Shown: positions 9,623-19,160, counted from the stretch's first letter. The stretch: DNA of 64,000 nt from DASVBE01 sp963770375 (GCA_963770375.1 CAVYPM010000028.1:186001-250000); one strand, 5' to 3'. Translations and numbers: made by a program. The notes: generated by a model from the letters alone, not told the origin.

Positions 9623-10582
9623 ATGTCACGGCGCAAGACCGAGCGTCTGCTGAGCCTGGTGGTCTGCCTGCTGTCGGCCGGCCGCTACCTCACCGCGACG
9701 CAGATCCGCCAGGCCGTGCCCGGCTACCCGGACAACTTCGACGCCTTCAAGCGGATGTTCGAGCGGGACAAGGACGAGCTGCGGGAACTGGGCATCCCGC
9801 TGCAGACCGGGTTCAACTCGGTCAGCGAGGACGAGGCCGGCTACCGCATCCCGCGGCAGGCCTATGTGCTGCCGGACATCGTGCTCGAGCCGGACGAGGC
9901 GGCGGTGATCGGGCTGGCCGCGCGGGTGTGGCGGCAGGCCGAGCTGGCCGGGGCCGCGGCCGGCGGGCTGCTGAAGCTGCGGGCGGCCGGCATCGACGCG
10001 GAGGACACCAGCCAGCCGGGCATCGAGCCGCGGCTGCGCACCGGCGAGCCCGCGTTCGGCCCGCTGTGGCAGGCGGTGCGGGACCGGCGGCCGGTCACCT
10101 TCGCCTACCGCGCGGCCGGCCGCAGCCTGGTGCAGCAGCGCCGCCTGGAGCCGTGGGGCGTGGTCAACCGCAAGGGCCGGTGGTACGTGGCCGGGCACGA
10201 CCTGGACCGCGGCGAGCCGCGGGTGTTCCGGCTCAGCCGCGTCGACGGCGAGGTGGCGTTCGCGGGCCCGGCCGGGTCGGTCACCGTGCCGCCCGGCACG
10301 GACGTCCGCGAAATGGTCAGCGAGTGGGACCACGAGCCGCCCGTGCCGTCGCGCACCGCGGTACTGCGGGTCCGCGAGGGTGCCGGGCCGCGCCTGCGCC
10401 GGTCCGCCACGGCGGTCCGGGCGGACCCTGAGCATCCCGGCTGGGACCTGGCCGAGCTGCCGTTCTCCGAGGTCGGCTTTTTTGCGGACCTGCTGGCCTC
10501 GTTCGGCTCCGACGTGGTCGCGCTGGAACCGACCGACCTGCGGGAAGCCGTCATCCGCAAGCTCAAGGGGGTGCTGGCGTGA
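9623..10582 (+). CDS. pafB: WYL-domain transcriptional regulator PafB
   Basis: PafB has an N-terminal winged-helix domain (MSRRKTERLLSLVVCLL... to about residue 70), then a WYL domain with LEPWGVVNRKGRWYVAGHD and a C-terminal WCX-like extension. With PafC it forms the heterodimer that activates the LexA-independent mycobacterial DNA-damage response. WYL domains are thought to sense a nucleic-acid ligand. A good ribosome site (AAAGGAG) lies upstream of ATG 9623. The TGA overlaps the start of pafC by four bases (GTGA), implying translational coupling. The length of 319 residues is normal. Confidence 0.94.
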   Translation: MSRRKTERLLSLVVCLLSAGRYLTATQIRQAVPGYPDNFDAFKRMFERDKDELRELGIPLQTGFNSVSEDEAGYRIPRQAYVLPDIVLEPDEAAVIGLAARVWRQAELAGAAAGGLLKLRAAGIDAEDTSQPGIEPRLRTGEPAFGPLWQAVRDRRPVTFAYRAAGRSLVQQRRLEPWGVVNRKGRWYVAGHDLDRGEPRVFRLSRVDGEVAFAGPAGSVTVPPGTDVREMVSEWDHEPPVPSRTAVLRVREGAGPRLRRSATAVRADPEHPGWDLAELPFSEVGFFADLLASFGSDVVALEPTDLREAVIRKLKGVLA

Positions 10583-11556
10583 CCACCATGCGGCCCGTGC
10601 CGCGGCCGGCCACCGCCACCGACCGGCTGCAGCGGCTGCTCGCCCTGCTGCCGTACGTGGTCAGCAGGAACACGGTCGGGCTGGCCGACACCGCGGCCGC
10701 GTTCGGCATCACCGAGCGCCAGCTGGTCGACGACCTGAACCTGCTGTGGTGCGTGGAGCTGCGCTCCCCGGACCCGTACTGCCCGATCGACCTGTCCTAC
10801 GAGGGCGGGGAGATCATGGTCAGCGAGGCGCCCACCGACCGGCCGCTGCGGCTCGGCGTGGACGAGGCCAGCGCGCTGCTGGTCGCGCTGCGGATGCTGG
10901 CCGAGGTGCCGGGCCTGGAGGACCGGTCCGCGCTGAGCCGGACGATCGCCAAGCTGGAGGCCGCCGCGGGGGAGGCCGCCGTGGCCAGCGCCCAGGTCGC
11001 GGTACAGGTCGACCGGCCGCCAGGCGGCCACCTGCTGGACCAGATCCGCGGCGCGCTGGACGACGGCCGCCGGATCCACCTGTCGTACTACGTGCCGGGC
11101 CGGGACGAGGCCACCGAGCGGGACGTGGACCCGATGCGGCTGCTGGTCGTGGAGGGCCGCACCTACCTGGAGGGCTGGTGCCGCCGCGCGGAAGCGGTCC
11201 GGCTGTTCCGGCTGGACCGGGTGCTCGGCCTGACCGTGCTGCCGGACGCCGCGCAGGTGCCGGCCGGGGCCGAGCCGCGGGACCTGGACCAGGGCCTGTT
11301 CCACCCGTCGGACAGCGACGAGCGGGTCACCGTGGAGCTGACCCCGAACGGCCGCTGGGTGTCTGAGTACTACCCCTGCGAGGAGACCACCGAGCTGGGC
11401 GAGGGCCGGCTGCGGGTGACGCTCCGCACCCCGGACACCCGCTGGGTGCGGCGGCTGGCGCTGCGGCTCGGCGACGACGGGGCGGTGATCGGGCCGCCCG
11501 CGCTGGCCGCGCAGATCCGTGATGACGCGGCCGCGGCCCTGGCCAACTACGATTGA
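10579..11556 (+). CDS. pafC: WYL-domain transcriptional regulator PafC
   Basis: This is the partner of PafB, 325 residues, intact. It starts at GTG 10579 inside the pafB stop. The N-terminal region (RLQRLLALLPYVVSRNTVGLADTAAAFG) is a winged-helix domain. The middle carries the WYL-type block VDPMRLLVVEGRTYLEGWCR, where the usual Trp-Tyr-Leu becomes Thr-Tyr-Leu. The C-terminus is a WCX region. PafBC in Mycobacterium activates recA and many repair genes after damage. The order pafB-pafC-tatA-tatC-helY is the same as in M. tuberculosis. Confidence 0.94.
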   Translation: MTTMRPVPRPATATDRLQRLLALLPYVVSRNTVGLADTAAAFGITERQLVDDLNLLWCVELRSPDPYCPIDLSYEGGEIMVSEAPTDRPLRLGVDEASALLVALRMLAEVPGLEDRSALSRTIAKLEAAAGEAAVASAQVAVQVDRPPGGHLLDQIRGALDDGRRIHLSYYVPGRDEATERDVDPMRLLVVEGRTYLEGWCRRAEAVRLFRLDRVLGLTVLPDAAQVPAGAEPRDLDQGLFHPSDSDERVTVELTPNGRWVSEYYPCEETTELGEGRLRVTLRTPDTRWVRRLALRLGDDGAVIGPPALAAQIRDDAAAALANYD

Positions 11557-11700
11557 CCGGCGGGGCAATCCGGCCGGCCCCGTGGTGCCGAACTACCGGT
11601 AACTGCAGACGGGTTTCGCTGGCAGGCTCCCGTGTAGACTCCCTGCTAACCGAACCCAAGGGTGCGGGACAGTACTCTCCCGCTGAAATGGGGACTAGAC

Positions 11701-12037
11701 ATGGACCTATTTGCGCCGTGGCACATCGTGATCCTCGTGGTCGCTTTCATGGTGCTGTTCGGGGCCAGGAAGCTGCCGGGCGCGGCCCAGTCGCTGGGCC
11801 AGGCCATGCGCATCTTCAAGTCCGAGACCAAGGGCCTGAACCAGGACCACGACGACGCGCAGGCCGCGCCGGTGACCCCGCCCGCGGCGGTGGCCGGCCA
11901 GGTCGCCACCCTGCGCCCGCCCCCGCGCCTGCCGCGGCCCCGTCGCAGCAGGAGCAGATCGACGCGCTGCAGCGCCAGCTCAGCGAGATGCAGGCGAAGA
12001 ACGCCGCGCCGAGGCGCAGCCCAGCCAGCCCAGCTGA
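11701..12037 (+). CDS. tatA: Sec-independent translocase subunit TatA
   Basis: MDLFAPWHIVILVVAFMVLF is the single TatA membrane helix. It is followed by the FGARKLP hinge and the amphipathic helix ending RIFKSETKG. TatA oligomers form the pathway that moves folded twin-arginine proteins across the membrane with TatC. After about residue 75 the frame changes near 11915-11930 to APAPAAAPSQQEQIDALQRQ, a typical TatA tail. It appears to change again near 12008 to AEAQPSQPS and TGA at 12035. Both sites lie in G/C runs and fit a single lost base. tatC begins 12 bp later. Confidence 0.88.
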
Positions 12038-12049
12038 CCCGCCCCGGTC

Positions 12050-12978
12050 ATGACAGCGCCGGCCGATCCCGACGGCCCCGCGCGCACCCGCGCGCGGGTT
12101 CCCCGGGGGCCCAGGATCACCAGCACCGACGCCCGGATGCCGCTCATCGAGCACATCAGGGAGCTGCGCAACCGGGTCATCAAGATCGCGCTTGCGCTCA
12201 TCGTCGGCATGGCCGTCGGCTGGTTCGTGTACCCGCACGTGTGGCACTTCATCCAGGGCGCCGTACTGCCGGGCGCACTTCGCGACCCACCTGCCGGGCA
12301 CGCCGGCGGCACCGAAGGGCGACTGCCAGCTGTACGTCACCGGCATCTTCGACGCGTTCTTCCTGCGGCTCAAGATCTGGCGTTCATCGTCGGCGTGATC
12401 CTGTCTTCGCCGGTCTGGCTGTACCAGTTCTGGGCCTTCATCGCCCCCGGCCTGTACGCCAGGGAGCGGCGCTGGGCGTACTGCTTCGTCGGCGCCTCGG
12501 TGCCGCTGTTCGGGCTCGGTGCGGTGTTCGCCTACTTCGCGATGACCCGGGGCCTGGAGTTCCTGCTCAGCCTGGTGCCCGGCAACGTCGACGCCGATCA
12601 TCACGATCACCACGTACCTCAGCTACGCCATGGCCATGCTGCTGATCTTCGGGCTGGCCTTCGAGCTGCCGCTGGTGCTCGTCATGCTGAACCTGGCCGG
12701 GCTGCTGACCCACGCAGCGGTTCCGCAAGTGGCGGCGGGTGATCATCTTTGCGGTGTTCGCGTTCGCGGCGGTGGCCACGCCCAGCCCCGACCCGCTGAC
12801 CATGCTGCTGCTGGCCATCCCGTGCGTGATCCTGGTGGAGATCGCCGAGGTGTTCACCTGGCTGAACGACCGGCGCCGGGCCCGCCTGCCGGAGGAGGAC
12901 TTCGCCGGCCTGCACGGCGAGCCGTCCCGGATCGACCTGGACGGGGTCGACGAGGACCTGAACGCCAGCTCCCGCTGA
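12050..12978 (+). CDS. tatC: Sec-independent translocase subunit TatC, four frame breaks
   Basis: TatC is the six-helix membrane receptor for twin-arginine signal peptides. The family blocks are present but spread over three frames. MPLIEHIRELRNRVIKIALA opens the protein. Then come YVTGIFDAFFLRLKI, AFIVGVILSSPVWLYQFWAF with IAPGLYARERRWA, TYLSYAMAMLLIFGLAFELP, and RKWRRVIIFAVFAFAAVATP followed by PDPLTMLLLAIP. Breaks fall near 12270, 12385, 12595 and 12715. Each missing or extra base restores the family sequence, so the source gene is probably intact. Tat is usually important for actinomycete growth, which argues against real decay. Confidence 0.85.
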
Positions 12979-13035
12979 TCTGTGCTGGCTGGCCGGCGCC
13001 GCCGGCGGCGCAGCGCTCCACCTAGTCTTGAGCGC

Positions 13036-15855
13036 ATGACCACTGCCAGCCCTGCGGACCGGTATGCCGCCACGGTGGGCCGCCGGGCGCAGGAGGGGCC
13101 GGAGCTCAGCTCGTTCCGCGGCCTGTACGACTTCGCGTTCGACGACTTCCAGGTCCGGGCCTGCCGGGCGCTGGCGGGCGGGCACGGGGTGCTGGTGGCC
13201 GCGCCGACCGGGTCCGGCAAGACGGTCGTCGGCGAGTTCGCGGTGCACCTGGCGCTGGCCCAGGGCGGCAAGTGCTTCTACACCACGCCGATCAAGGCGC
13301 TGTCCAACCAGAAGTACGCGGACCTGTCCCGGCGCTACGGCGCGGCCAGCGTGGGCCTGCTCACCGGCGACAACAGCATCAACGGCGACGCGCCGGTGGT
13401 GGTGATGACCACCGAGGTGCTGCGCAACATGCTGTACGCCGGGTCGCCCACGCTGGACGGGCTCAGCCACGTGGTCCTGGACGAGGTCCACTACCTGGCC
13501 GACCGGATGCGCGGCGCGGTGTGGGAAGAGGTCATCATCCACCTGCCCGAGTCGGTCCAGCTGGTGGCGCTGTCGGCGACGGTCAGCAACGCCGAGGAGT
13601 TCGGCGACTGGCTGGCCGAGGTCCGCGGCGGCACCACGGTGATCGTGGACGAGCACCGGCCGGTCCCGCTGTGGCAGCACATGCTGGCCGGGGGCCGGCT
13701 GTACGACCTGTTCACCACCGACCAGGACGGGCCGGCCGGGGCCACGGGGCCGGGCGGGGCGGCGCGGGCCGCGCGCGCCATGGTCAACCCCGAGCTGCTC
13801 CGGCTCGCCCGGCGGGACCTGGGCCCGGGCCGGGCCGGGCCCGGGCGGGGCAGCGGCCGCGGGCCGCACGCGCGGGGCGGCCGGGGCGGGCGGCCGCCGC
13901 GCTACCGCGGCACGAACCGCCCGGAGGTGATCACCCGGCTGGACGCCGCCGGGCTGCTGCCCGCGATCACGTTCATCTTCAGCCGGGCCGGCTGCGACCT
14001 GGCCGTGCAGCAGTGCCTGGACGCCGGGCTCCAGCTGACCACGCCGGAGGAGGCCGCGGAGATCACCGAGCGGGCCCAGCGGGCCACGGCCGGCATCGCG
14101 TCCGCTGACCTGCCGGTGCTCGGCTACGCCGAGTGGCTGCGCGGCCTGCAGCGCGGCATCGCCGCCCACCACGCGGGCCTGCTGCCCGCGTTCAAGCAGG
14201 TGGTCGAGGAGCTGTTCACGGACGGCCTGGTCCGTGCGGTGTTCGCGACCGAGACGCTGGCCCTGGGGGTCAACATGCCGGCCCGCACGGTGGTCATCGA
14301 GCGGCTGGACAAGTGGAACGGCGAGGCCCACGCGGACCTGACACCGGGGGAGTACACGCAGCTCACCGGCCGGGCCGGGCGGCGCGGCATCGACGTGGAG
14401 GGCCACGCGGTCGTGCTGTGGCAGCCGGGCATCGACCCGGCCATGGTGGCCGGGCTGGCCGGCACCCGCACCTACCCGCTGCGGTCCAGCTTCCGGCCGT
14501 CCTACAACATGGCCGTGAACCTGGTCGGCCAGGTCGGCCGGGCCCGTGCCGCGGCGCTGCTGGAATCGTCGTTCGCCCAGTTCCAGGCCGACCGGGCGGT
14601 GGTCGGCCTGGCCCGGCAGGCCCGCCGCAGCCGGGACGAGCTGGCCGCCGCGGCGGTGCACTGCGAGGCCGGTGACTTCGGCAGCTACCTGGCGCTGCGC
14701 CGGGAGCTGAGCAAGCGGGAGGGAGACCGGTCCCGGCAGCGGTCCGCGGCCCGGCGGCGCGAGGCGATGAGCTCGCTGGCCCGGCTGCGCCGCGGCGACA
14801 TCATCCAGGTGCCCGGCGGCCGCCGGGCGGGCGTCGCGGTGGTTCTCGACCCGTCGCCGGGCGGCGCGGACGAGCCGCTGCCGCTGGTGCTCACCTCCGG
14901 CCGCCAGGTCCGCCAGCTGACGCTGGCCGACTTCCCGGTGCCGGTCACCGCGATCGAGCGGATCCGCATCCCTGCCTGGTTCAGCGCCCGGTCCGCCCGG
15001 CACCGCCGGGACCTGGCCGCCACCGTGCAGAACAAGCTGGTCGCGGCCGGGCACGGCAAGGGCGGCCCGCGCGGCCGGGCGCGCGGCGGCCCGCCCGGGC
15101 TGACCGCGGCCGAGGAAGACCTGGAGATCGCGGCGCTGCGGCGGCAGCTGCGCGCGCACCCCTGCCACAGCTGCCCGGAGCGGGACGAGCACGCCCGCCA
15201 GGCCGAGGAGTACCTGCGGATCGAACGGCAGGCCGAGTCGCTGGAGAGCCGGGTGGCGGGCCGGTCGCACGTCATCGCGCGCACCTTCGACCGGGTCTGC
15301 GCGGTGCTCACCGAGCTCGGCTACCTGGCCGGCGAGCAGGTCACCGAGGAGGGCAGGCGGCTCGGCGGGCTGTACACCGAGCTGGACCTGCTGGCCGCCG
15401 AGTGCCTGCGGCGCGGGCTGTGGGACGGGCTGTCCCCGGCCGAGCTGGCCGCGTGCGTCTCCGCGCTGAGCTTCGAGTCCCGCCGCAGCGACGAGGCCAG
15501 CCCGCCGCGGCTGCCCGGCGGCCAGGTCCGCGGCGTGCTCGCCTCGATGATCAGCCTGTGGGCCGACCTGGACAAGACCGAGCAGGAGCACCGGCTGTCG
15601 TTCCTGCGCGAGCCGGACGCCGGGTTCGCGTGGCCCGCGCACGCCTGGGCGCAGGGCCGGCCGCTGGAGGCCGTGCTGGCCACCGGGCTGACCCCGGGCG
15701 ACTTCGTGCGCGCCGCCAAGCAGCTGATCGACCTGCTGGACCAGGTCGGCGCGGCCGCTGGGGGCGGCGTGGCCGCCGGCGGGGTCGCGGCGACGGCCAG
15801 GAAGGCGGTCAGCGCGCTGCGCCGCGGCATCGTGGCCTACTCGTCGGTCGGGTAA
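13036..15855 (+). CDS. helY: Superfamily 2 DEVH-box helicase, HelY/Mtr4-like
   Basis: This is an intact 939-residue helicase. Motif I is APTGSGKT (residues 56-63), motif II is DEVH, motif III is SATVSN, and motif VI is QLTGRAGRRGID. The C-terminal third contains winged-helix and ratchet-like regions as in the Ski2/Mtr4 family. An Arg/Gly-rich insert (about residues 255-300) resembles a flexible RNA-binding segment. M. tuberculosis HelY (Rv2092c) lies in the same place after tatC. ATG 13036 was chosen because the protein start matches the family; upstream in-frame codons encode only low-complexity sequence. It probably acts on structured RNA. Confidence 0.92.
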   Translation: MTTASPADRYAATVGRRAQEGPELSSFRGLYDFAFDDFQVRACRALAGGHGVLVAAPTGSGKTVVGEFAVHLALAQGGKCFYTTPIKALSNQKYADLSRRYGAASVGLLTGDNSINGDAPVVVMTTEVLRNMLYAGSPTLDGLSHVVLDEVHYLADRMRGAVWEEVIIHLPESVQLVALSATVSNAEEFGDWLAEVRGGTTVIVDEHRPVPLWQHMLAGGRLYDLFTTDQDGPAGATGPGGAARAARAMVNPELLRLARRDLGPGRAGPGRGSGRGPHARGGRGGRPPRYRGTNRPEVITRLDAAGLLPAITFIFSRAGCDLAVQQCLDAGLQLTTPEEAAEITERAQRATAGIASADLPVLGYAEWLRGLQRGIAAHHAGLLPAFKQVVEELFTDGLVRAVFATETLALGVNMPARTVVIERLDKWNGEAHADLTPGEYTQLTGRAGRRGIDVEGHAVVLWQPGIDPAMVAGLAGTRTYPLRSSFRPSYNMAVNLVGQVGRARAAALLESSFAQFQADRAVVGLARQARRSRDELAAAAVHCEAGDFGSYLALRRELSKREGDRSRQRSAARRREAMSSLARLRRGDIIQVPGGRRAGVAVVLDPSPGGADEPLPLVLTSGRQVRQLTLADFPVPVTAIERIRIPAWFSARSARHRRDLAATVQNKLVAAGHGKGGPRGRARGGPPGLTAAEEDLEIAALRRQLRAHPCHSCPERDEHARQAEEYLRIERQAESLESRVAGRSHVIARTFDRVCAVLTELGYLAGEQVTEEGRRLGGLYTELDLLAAECLRRGLWDGLSPAELAACVSALSFESRRSDEASPPRLPGGQVRGVLASMISLWADLDKTEQEHRLSFLREPDAGFAWPAHAWAQGRPLEAVLATGLTPGDFVRAAKQLIDLLDQVGAAAGGGVAAGGVAATARKAVSALRRGIVAYSSVG

Positions 15856-15896
15856 TTGGATTGCGGCGCCGGGCGGCGGCGGGCAGGGTTCAGCGG

Positions 15897-16439
15897 ATGG
15901 AGCAGGCAGGGATGACAGGCGAGACGGTCACGGCCGGGGCGGAGATCCGGCGGGTACAGGCGGGGGAGTGGGCCGCGTACCGGCAGGTCCGGCTGGCCGC
16001 GCTGGCCGAGGCGCCGTATGCGTTCAGCACCACGCTGGAGCGGGAGTCCGCCAAGGACGACGCGTACTGGCAGGACCGGGCGGCGCACGGGATCCCGATG
16101 TTCATCGCCTGGCAGGACGGCGAGCCGGCCGGCCTGGCCGGCGCGTTCGTGGTGCCGCAGGAGGAGCTGCCCCCGGGCGTGCGGCGGGCCTGGCACCTGG
16201 TGTCGATGTGGGTCAGCCCGGCGCAGCGCGGCAGTGGCCTGGCGGAACGGCTGGTGCAGGCGGTCGCCGGGGCGGCCCGGGCCGACGGCGCGACCCGGCT
16301 CATCCTGTGGGTCACCGAAGTGAACGAGCGGGGCCGGGCGTTCTACGGCCGGCTGGGGTTCCGGCCGACCGGGGCCCGGGCGCTGGTCCGGCCGGAGGAG
16401 CCTGACCACTGGGAGGAAGAGCGCTCGCTGGACCTGTAG
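15897..16439 (+). CDS. GNAT family N-acetyltransferase
   Basis: The 180-residue protein has the GNAT acetyl-CoA site VSPAQRGSGLAERLVQ, fitting Q/R-x-x-G-x-G/A, followed by the beta-5 block LILWVTEVNERGRAFYGRLG. The N-terminal ALAEAPYAFSTTLERE is common in actinobacterial GNATs near housekeeping genes. The substrate cannot be told from sequence. ATG 15897 is used; ATG 15912 is also possible. It starts 41 bp after helY and may be co-transcribed with it. Confidence 0.88.
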   Translation: MEQAGMTGETVTAGAEIRRVQAGEWAAYRQVRLAALAEAPYAFSTTLERESAKDDAYWQDRAAHGIPMFIAWQDGEPAGLAGAFVVPQEELPPGVRRAWHLVSMWVSPAQRGSGLAERLVQAVAGAARADGATRLILWVTEVNERGRAFYGRLGFRPTGARALVRPEEPDHWEEERSLDL

Positions 16440-16479
16440 CCGCGGGTGACCCGCCCGCGGCGGGGCGGCCGCACCGCCG

Positions 16480-17025
16480 CTAGCGGCGGCGGACCGGCAG
16501 GTCGTACACGCGGCGGACGCTGCTGCCCAGCCGGGTGATGTCCGCGCCGTACACGTGCAGCGAGATCGCCACGCCGTCACCGTGGTTGCGGACCCGGTGG
16601 ATGTCGCCGGGCGGGGCGAAGCCGCTGACCTCACCCTCCCCGTTCGCGTTCCGGCCGACCTCGGCCAGCCAGCGGCCGTCGCCGCGCAGCGCGTACAGCT
16701 CCTCGTACTCGGCGCCCTGGATGACGCCGAACACGCACCAGGTCACGTGGTCGTGGATGGGGGTGATCTGGCCGGGCCGCCAGACCAGCGCGCAGACCGA
16801 GAACGAGCCGTCCGGCTCGGTGTGCAGCACGTGCGAGACGTAGCCCGCCGGGTCGCCGGCCCGCTCTTCGGGGGTCAGCAGGTCCGGCCCGGGCAGGTGG
16901 GCGCGCAGCTGCGCGGCGGCGAGCTCCGCGGTGCGCGTCCAGTCCTGGTGCTGGCCGGTGACGTCCCGCAGGGCCGTGAGCAGGGGTGCGGGACAGCGGG
17001 TGCGGACTGCAGTGGCGAGCGACAT
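16480..17025 (-). CDS. Cysteine dioxygenase family protein
   Basis: This is a cupin-fold non-haem iron enzyme of 181 residues. ITPIHDHVTWCVFGVIQG holds the first two iron-binding His residues, and DIHRVRN supplies the third. SLHVYGADI is also typical of the type I family. These enzymes convert L-cysteine to cysteine sulfinate; bacterial homologues may use other thiols such as 3-mercaptopropionate. The start at 17025 is preceded by an unusually good ribosome site, GAGGAGGGACC. It is divergent from the exonuclease gene, with about 150 bp of relatively AT-rich DNA between them. Confidence 0.88.
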   Translation of the reverse strand: MSLATAVRTRCPAPLLTALRDVTGQHQDWTRTAELAAAQLRAHLPGPDLLTPEERAGDPAGYVSHVLHTEPDGSFSVCALVWRPGQITPIHDHVTWCVFGVIQGAEYEELYALRGDGRWLAEVGRNANGEGEVSGFAPPGDIHRVRNHGDGVAISLHVYGADITRLGSSVRRVYDLPVRRR

Positions 17026-17174
17026 GGTCCCTCCTCAAGTGCCTGGCCGCCAGGGCCTGATCAGCGGAGTCCACCAGGCCTCCAGGGTAGGAACCGGCCC
17101 GGGCATAGGTCCAATGCCAATGAATACGCGATCCCATAGACAGGATGCATGGATAACTCTGGCAGGATGGCCAG

Positions 17175-18086
17175 ATGGCACCGCTGATGCTGCTCGACAG
17201 CGCCTCGCTGTACTACCGCGCGTTCTACGGCGTGCCGGACACGATGACCGCGCCCGACGGGACCCCGGTCAACGCGGTCCGCGGGCTGCTGGACATGATC
17301 GCCCGGCTGGTGCGGGCCCGGCACCCGGCCCGGCTGGTCGCCTGCATGGACGCGGACTGGCGGCCGGCCTTCCGGGTCGCGCTGATCCCCGGGTACAAGG
17401 CGCACCGGGCCAACCCGGACGGGTCGGAGGAGGCCCCGGCCGCGCTCACCGCGCAGATCCCGGTGATCGAGGAGGTGCTGGCCGCGGCCGGGGTGGCGAT
17501 GGCGGCCGCGCCCGGTTACGAGGCGGACGACGTCATCGGCACGCTGGCGGCCCGGGCGGACGGCCCGGTCGAGGTGGTCACCGGCGACCGGGACCTGTTC
17601 CAGCTGGTCGACGACGCCCGGCAGGTCCGCGTGATCTACACCGCGCGCGGGCTGTCCAAGCTGGACGTGGTGGACGAGGCCTGGGTGACCGCGAAGTACG
17701 GCATTCCAGGGCGGTCCTACGCGTCCTACGCGGTGCTGCGCGGGGACCCCAGCGACGGGCTGCCCGGCGTGGCCGGCGTGGGGGACAAGACCGCGGCCGC
17801 GCTGGTCCGGGCGATCGGCGAGGTTGACGACATGATCGCGGCGCTGGACAAGGGGCACGGCGGCTTCCCGGCGGGCAGCCGGGCCAAGCTCGCCGCGTCC
17901 CGTGACTACCTGGAGGCCGCGGTGCCGGTGGTCCGGGTGGCCTCCGACGCGCCGGTGCCGGAGGCGGACGGGGCGCTGCCGGTGACCCCGGCCGACCCGG
18001 CCGCGCTGGCCCGCCTGGACGCCCGCTGGGACCTGGGTTCGTCGCTGGGCCGGATGTCCGCCGCGCTGGCTGCCCGGCCCTCGTGA
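17175..18086 (+). CDS. 5'-3' exonuclease (FEN/Pol I N-terminal type)
   Basis: The 303-residue protein matches the 5'-nuclease domain of DNA polymerase I without the polymerase part. Acidic metal-binding residues occur in MLLDSASLYYRAFYG, AAPGYEADDVIGTLA and VEVVTGDRDLFQLV. The helix-hairpin-helix GLPGVAGVGDKTAAALV follows, with the catalytic Asp in GDPSDG. M. tuberculosis Rv2090 is an equivalent stand-alone exonuclease close to helY. It probably removes RNA primers or flaps. The frame is intact. Confidence 0.93.
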   Translation: MAPLMLLDSASLYYRAFYGVPDTMTAPDGTPVNAVRGLLDMIARLVRARHPARLVACMDADWRPAFRVALIPGYKAHRANPDGSEEAPAALTAQIPVIEEVLAAAGVAMAAAPGYEADDVIGTLAARADGPVEVVTGDRDLFQLVDDARQVRVIYTARGLSKLDVVDEAWVTAKYGIPGRSYASYAVLRGDPSDGLPGVAGVGDKTAAALVRAIGEVDDMIAALDKGHGGFPAGSRAKLAASRDYLEAAVPVVRVASDAPVPEADGALPVTPADPAALARLDARWDLGSSLGRMSAALAARPS

Positions 18087-18106
18087 CCGGCCGGTCAGCG
18101 GACTCG

Positions 18107-18973
18107 TCAGAGAATCTGAAGCGCCACCAGGCAGGTGTCGTCCTCGGGCTCCGCCGAGCGCAGCGCGTCGAGGATGGCGGTCACGGTCTGCTCCGGGTCG
18201 CCGCTGCCGTGCGCCGCGGCGGCCAGCCCGGCCAGGCCGTCGTCCAGCGACTGGCCGCGCCGCTCGACCAGCCCGTCGCTGTAGAGCAGCAGCAGGTCGC
18301 CGGCGTCCAGCTGGGCGGAGGTGGCCGAGTAGCAGCCGGTGCCCGCGCCGAGCAGCACGCCCTCGGGGGAGTCCAGCATCGTGGCCCAGCCGCCGCGGAC
18401 CAGGACCAGCGGCAGATGGCCGGCCTGGGCCCAGGTCAGCTTCCTGGTCGCCGGGTCGAAGTAGCCCGCGGCGACCGACGCGGTGTGCTCAGGGGCGACG
18501 TGCCGGACCAGGTCGTTCAGCCAGCTGACCAGCCGGTCCGGGGCCGCGCCGGTGATCGCCAGCCCGGCCAGCGCGCCGCGCAGCCGGGCCATGCCGGCCG
18601 CCGCGGCCAGGCCGTGCCCGGCCACGTCGCCGATCGCGATCAGCACCAGCCCGGACGGCATCTCGGCGGTGATGTACCAGTCGCCGCCGACCCGGCCGGC
18701 CTTGGACGCGGGCAGGTAGCGCACCACCGCGCGGAGCCCGGGCAGATCGAACGGGTCGTCGTGGAGCGGCAGGATGGCCCGCTGCAGCTCGATCGCGACG
18801 TGCCGCTCCTGGGCCAGTTCCTCGGCGAGTTCGGCGTTCTGCTGGGCCGTGCGGTCCGCCGGGGAAGCCTGCTGGGGAACGGACAGCCGCCCCGGGACAG
18901 GCTGGCCGGCCCGTCCGTTAGCTCCCGCGGTCTCCGGGCGGCTCATGGGAACCTCAGCACTCTTTTCCGGCAT
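18107..18973 (-). CDS. PP2C-type serine phosphatase (SpoIIE/RsbU family)
   Basis: A short N-terminal disordered region and a coiled coil (QQNAELAEELAQERHVAIELQ) lead into the SpoIIE domain. Metal-binding blocks are VGGDWYITAEM, IAIGDVAGHGLAAA, LLLLYSDGLVERRG and EPEDDTCLVAL. Such phosphatases dephosphorylate anti-anti-sigma factors. No GAF, PAS or kinase domain is attached, so the input is probably through a partner. No anti-sigma gene lies next to it. The start at 18973 is used; MSRPE at 18946 is an alternative. Confidence 0.9.
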   Translation of the reverse strand: MPEKSAEVPMSRPETAGANGRAGQPVPGRLSVPQQASPADRTAQQNAELAEELAQERHVAIELQRAILPLHDDPFDLPGLRAVVRYLPASKAGRVGGDWYITAEMPSGLVLIAIGDVAGHGLAAAAGMARLRGALAGLAITGAAPDRLVSWLNDLVRHVAPEHTASVAAGYFDPATRKLTWAQAGHLPLVLVRGGWATMLDSPEGVLLGAGTGCYSATSAQLDAGDLLLLYSDGLVERRGQSLDDGLAGLAAAAHGSGDPEQTVTAILDALRSAEPEDDTCLVALQIL

Positions 18974-19160
18974 AACAGTTTACGTCTGGTGCGCGTTCGT
19001 GCACCAAGAGTGGGGCATGCGCGTCTGGTCTGTCTAGATGCAATTCCTATTCTTCATGGTGAGATGATTCGCAGGCAACAAGGCATGTCCGGGAACGTAC
19101 CGGGATCGGGTAAATCCCGCCCGGGCCGGATTATCGGCGAAATCGGCGATTGGAGCCTTC

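Noticed and set aside
12682..15642. Very long minus-strand frame opposite helY (986 codons)
   Set aside because: It mirrors high-GC coding on the other strand, is rich in Arg/Ala/Gly/Pro with no domains, and lies opposite an intact helicase.
15402..16439. Longer protein including sequence upstream of the 15897 acetyltransferase start
   Set aside because: The upstream part is out-of-frame sequence inside helY; the acetyltransferase fold begins after 15897.
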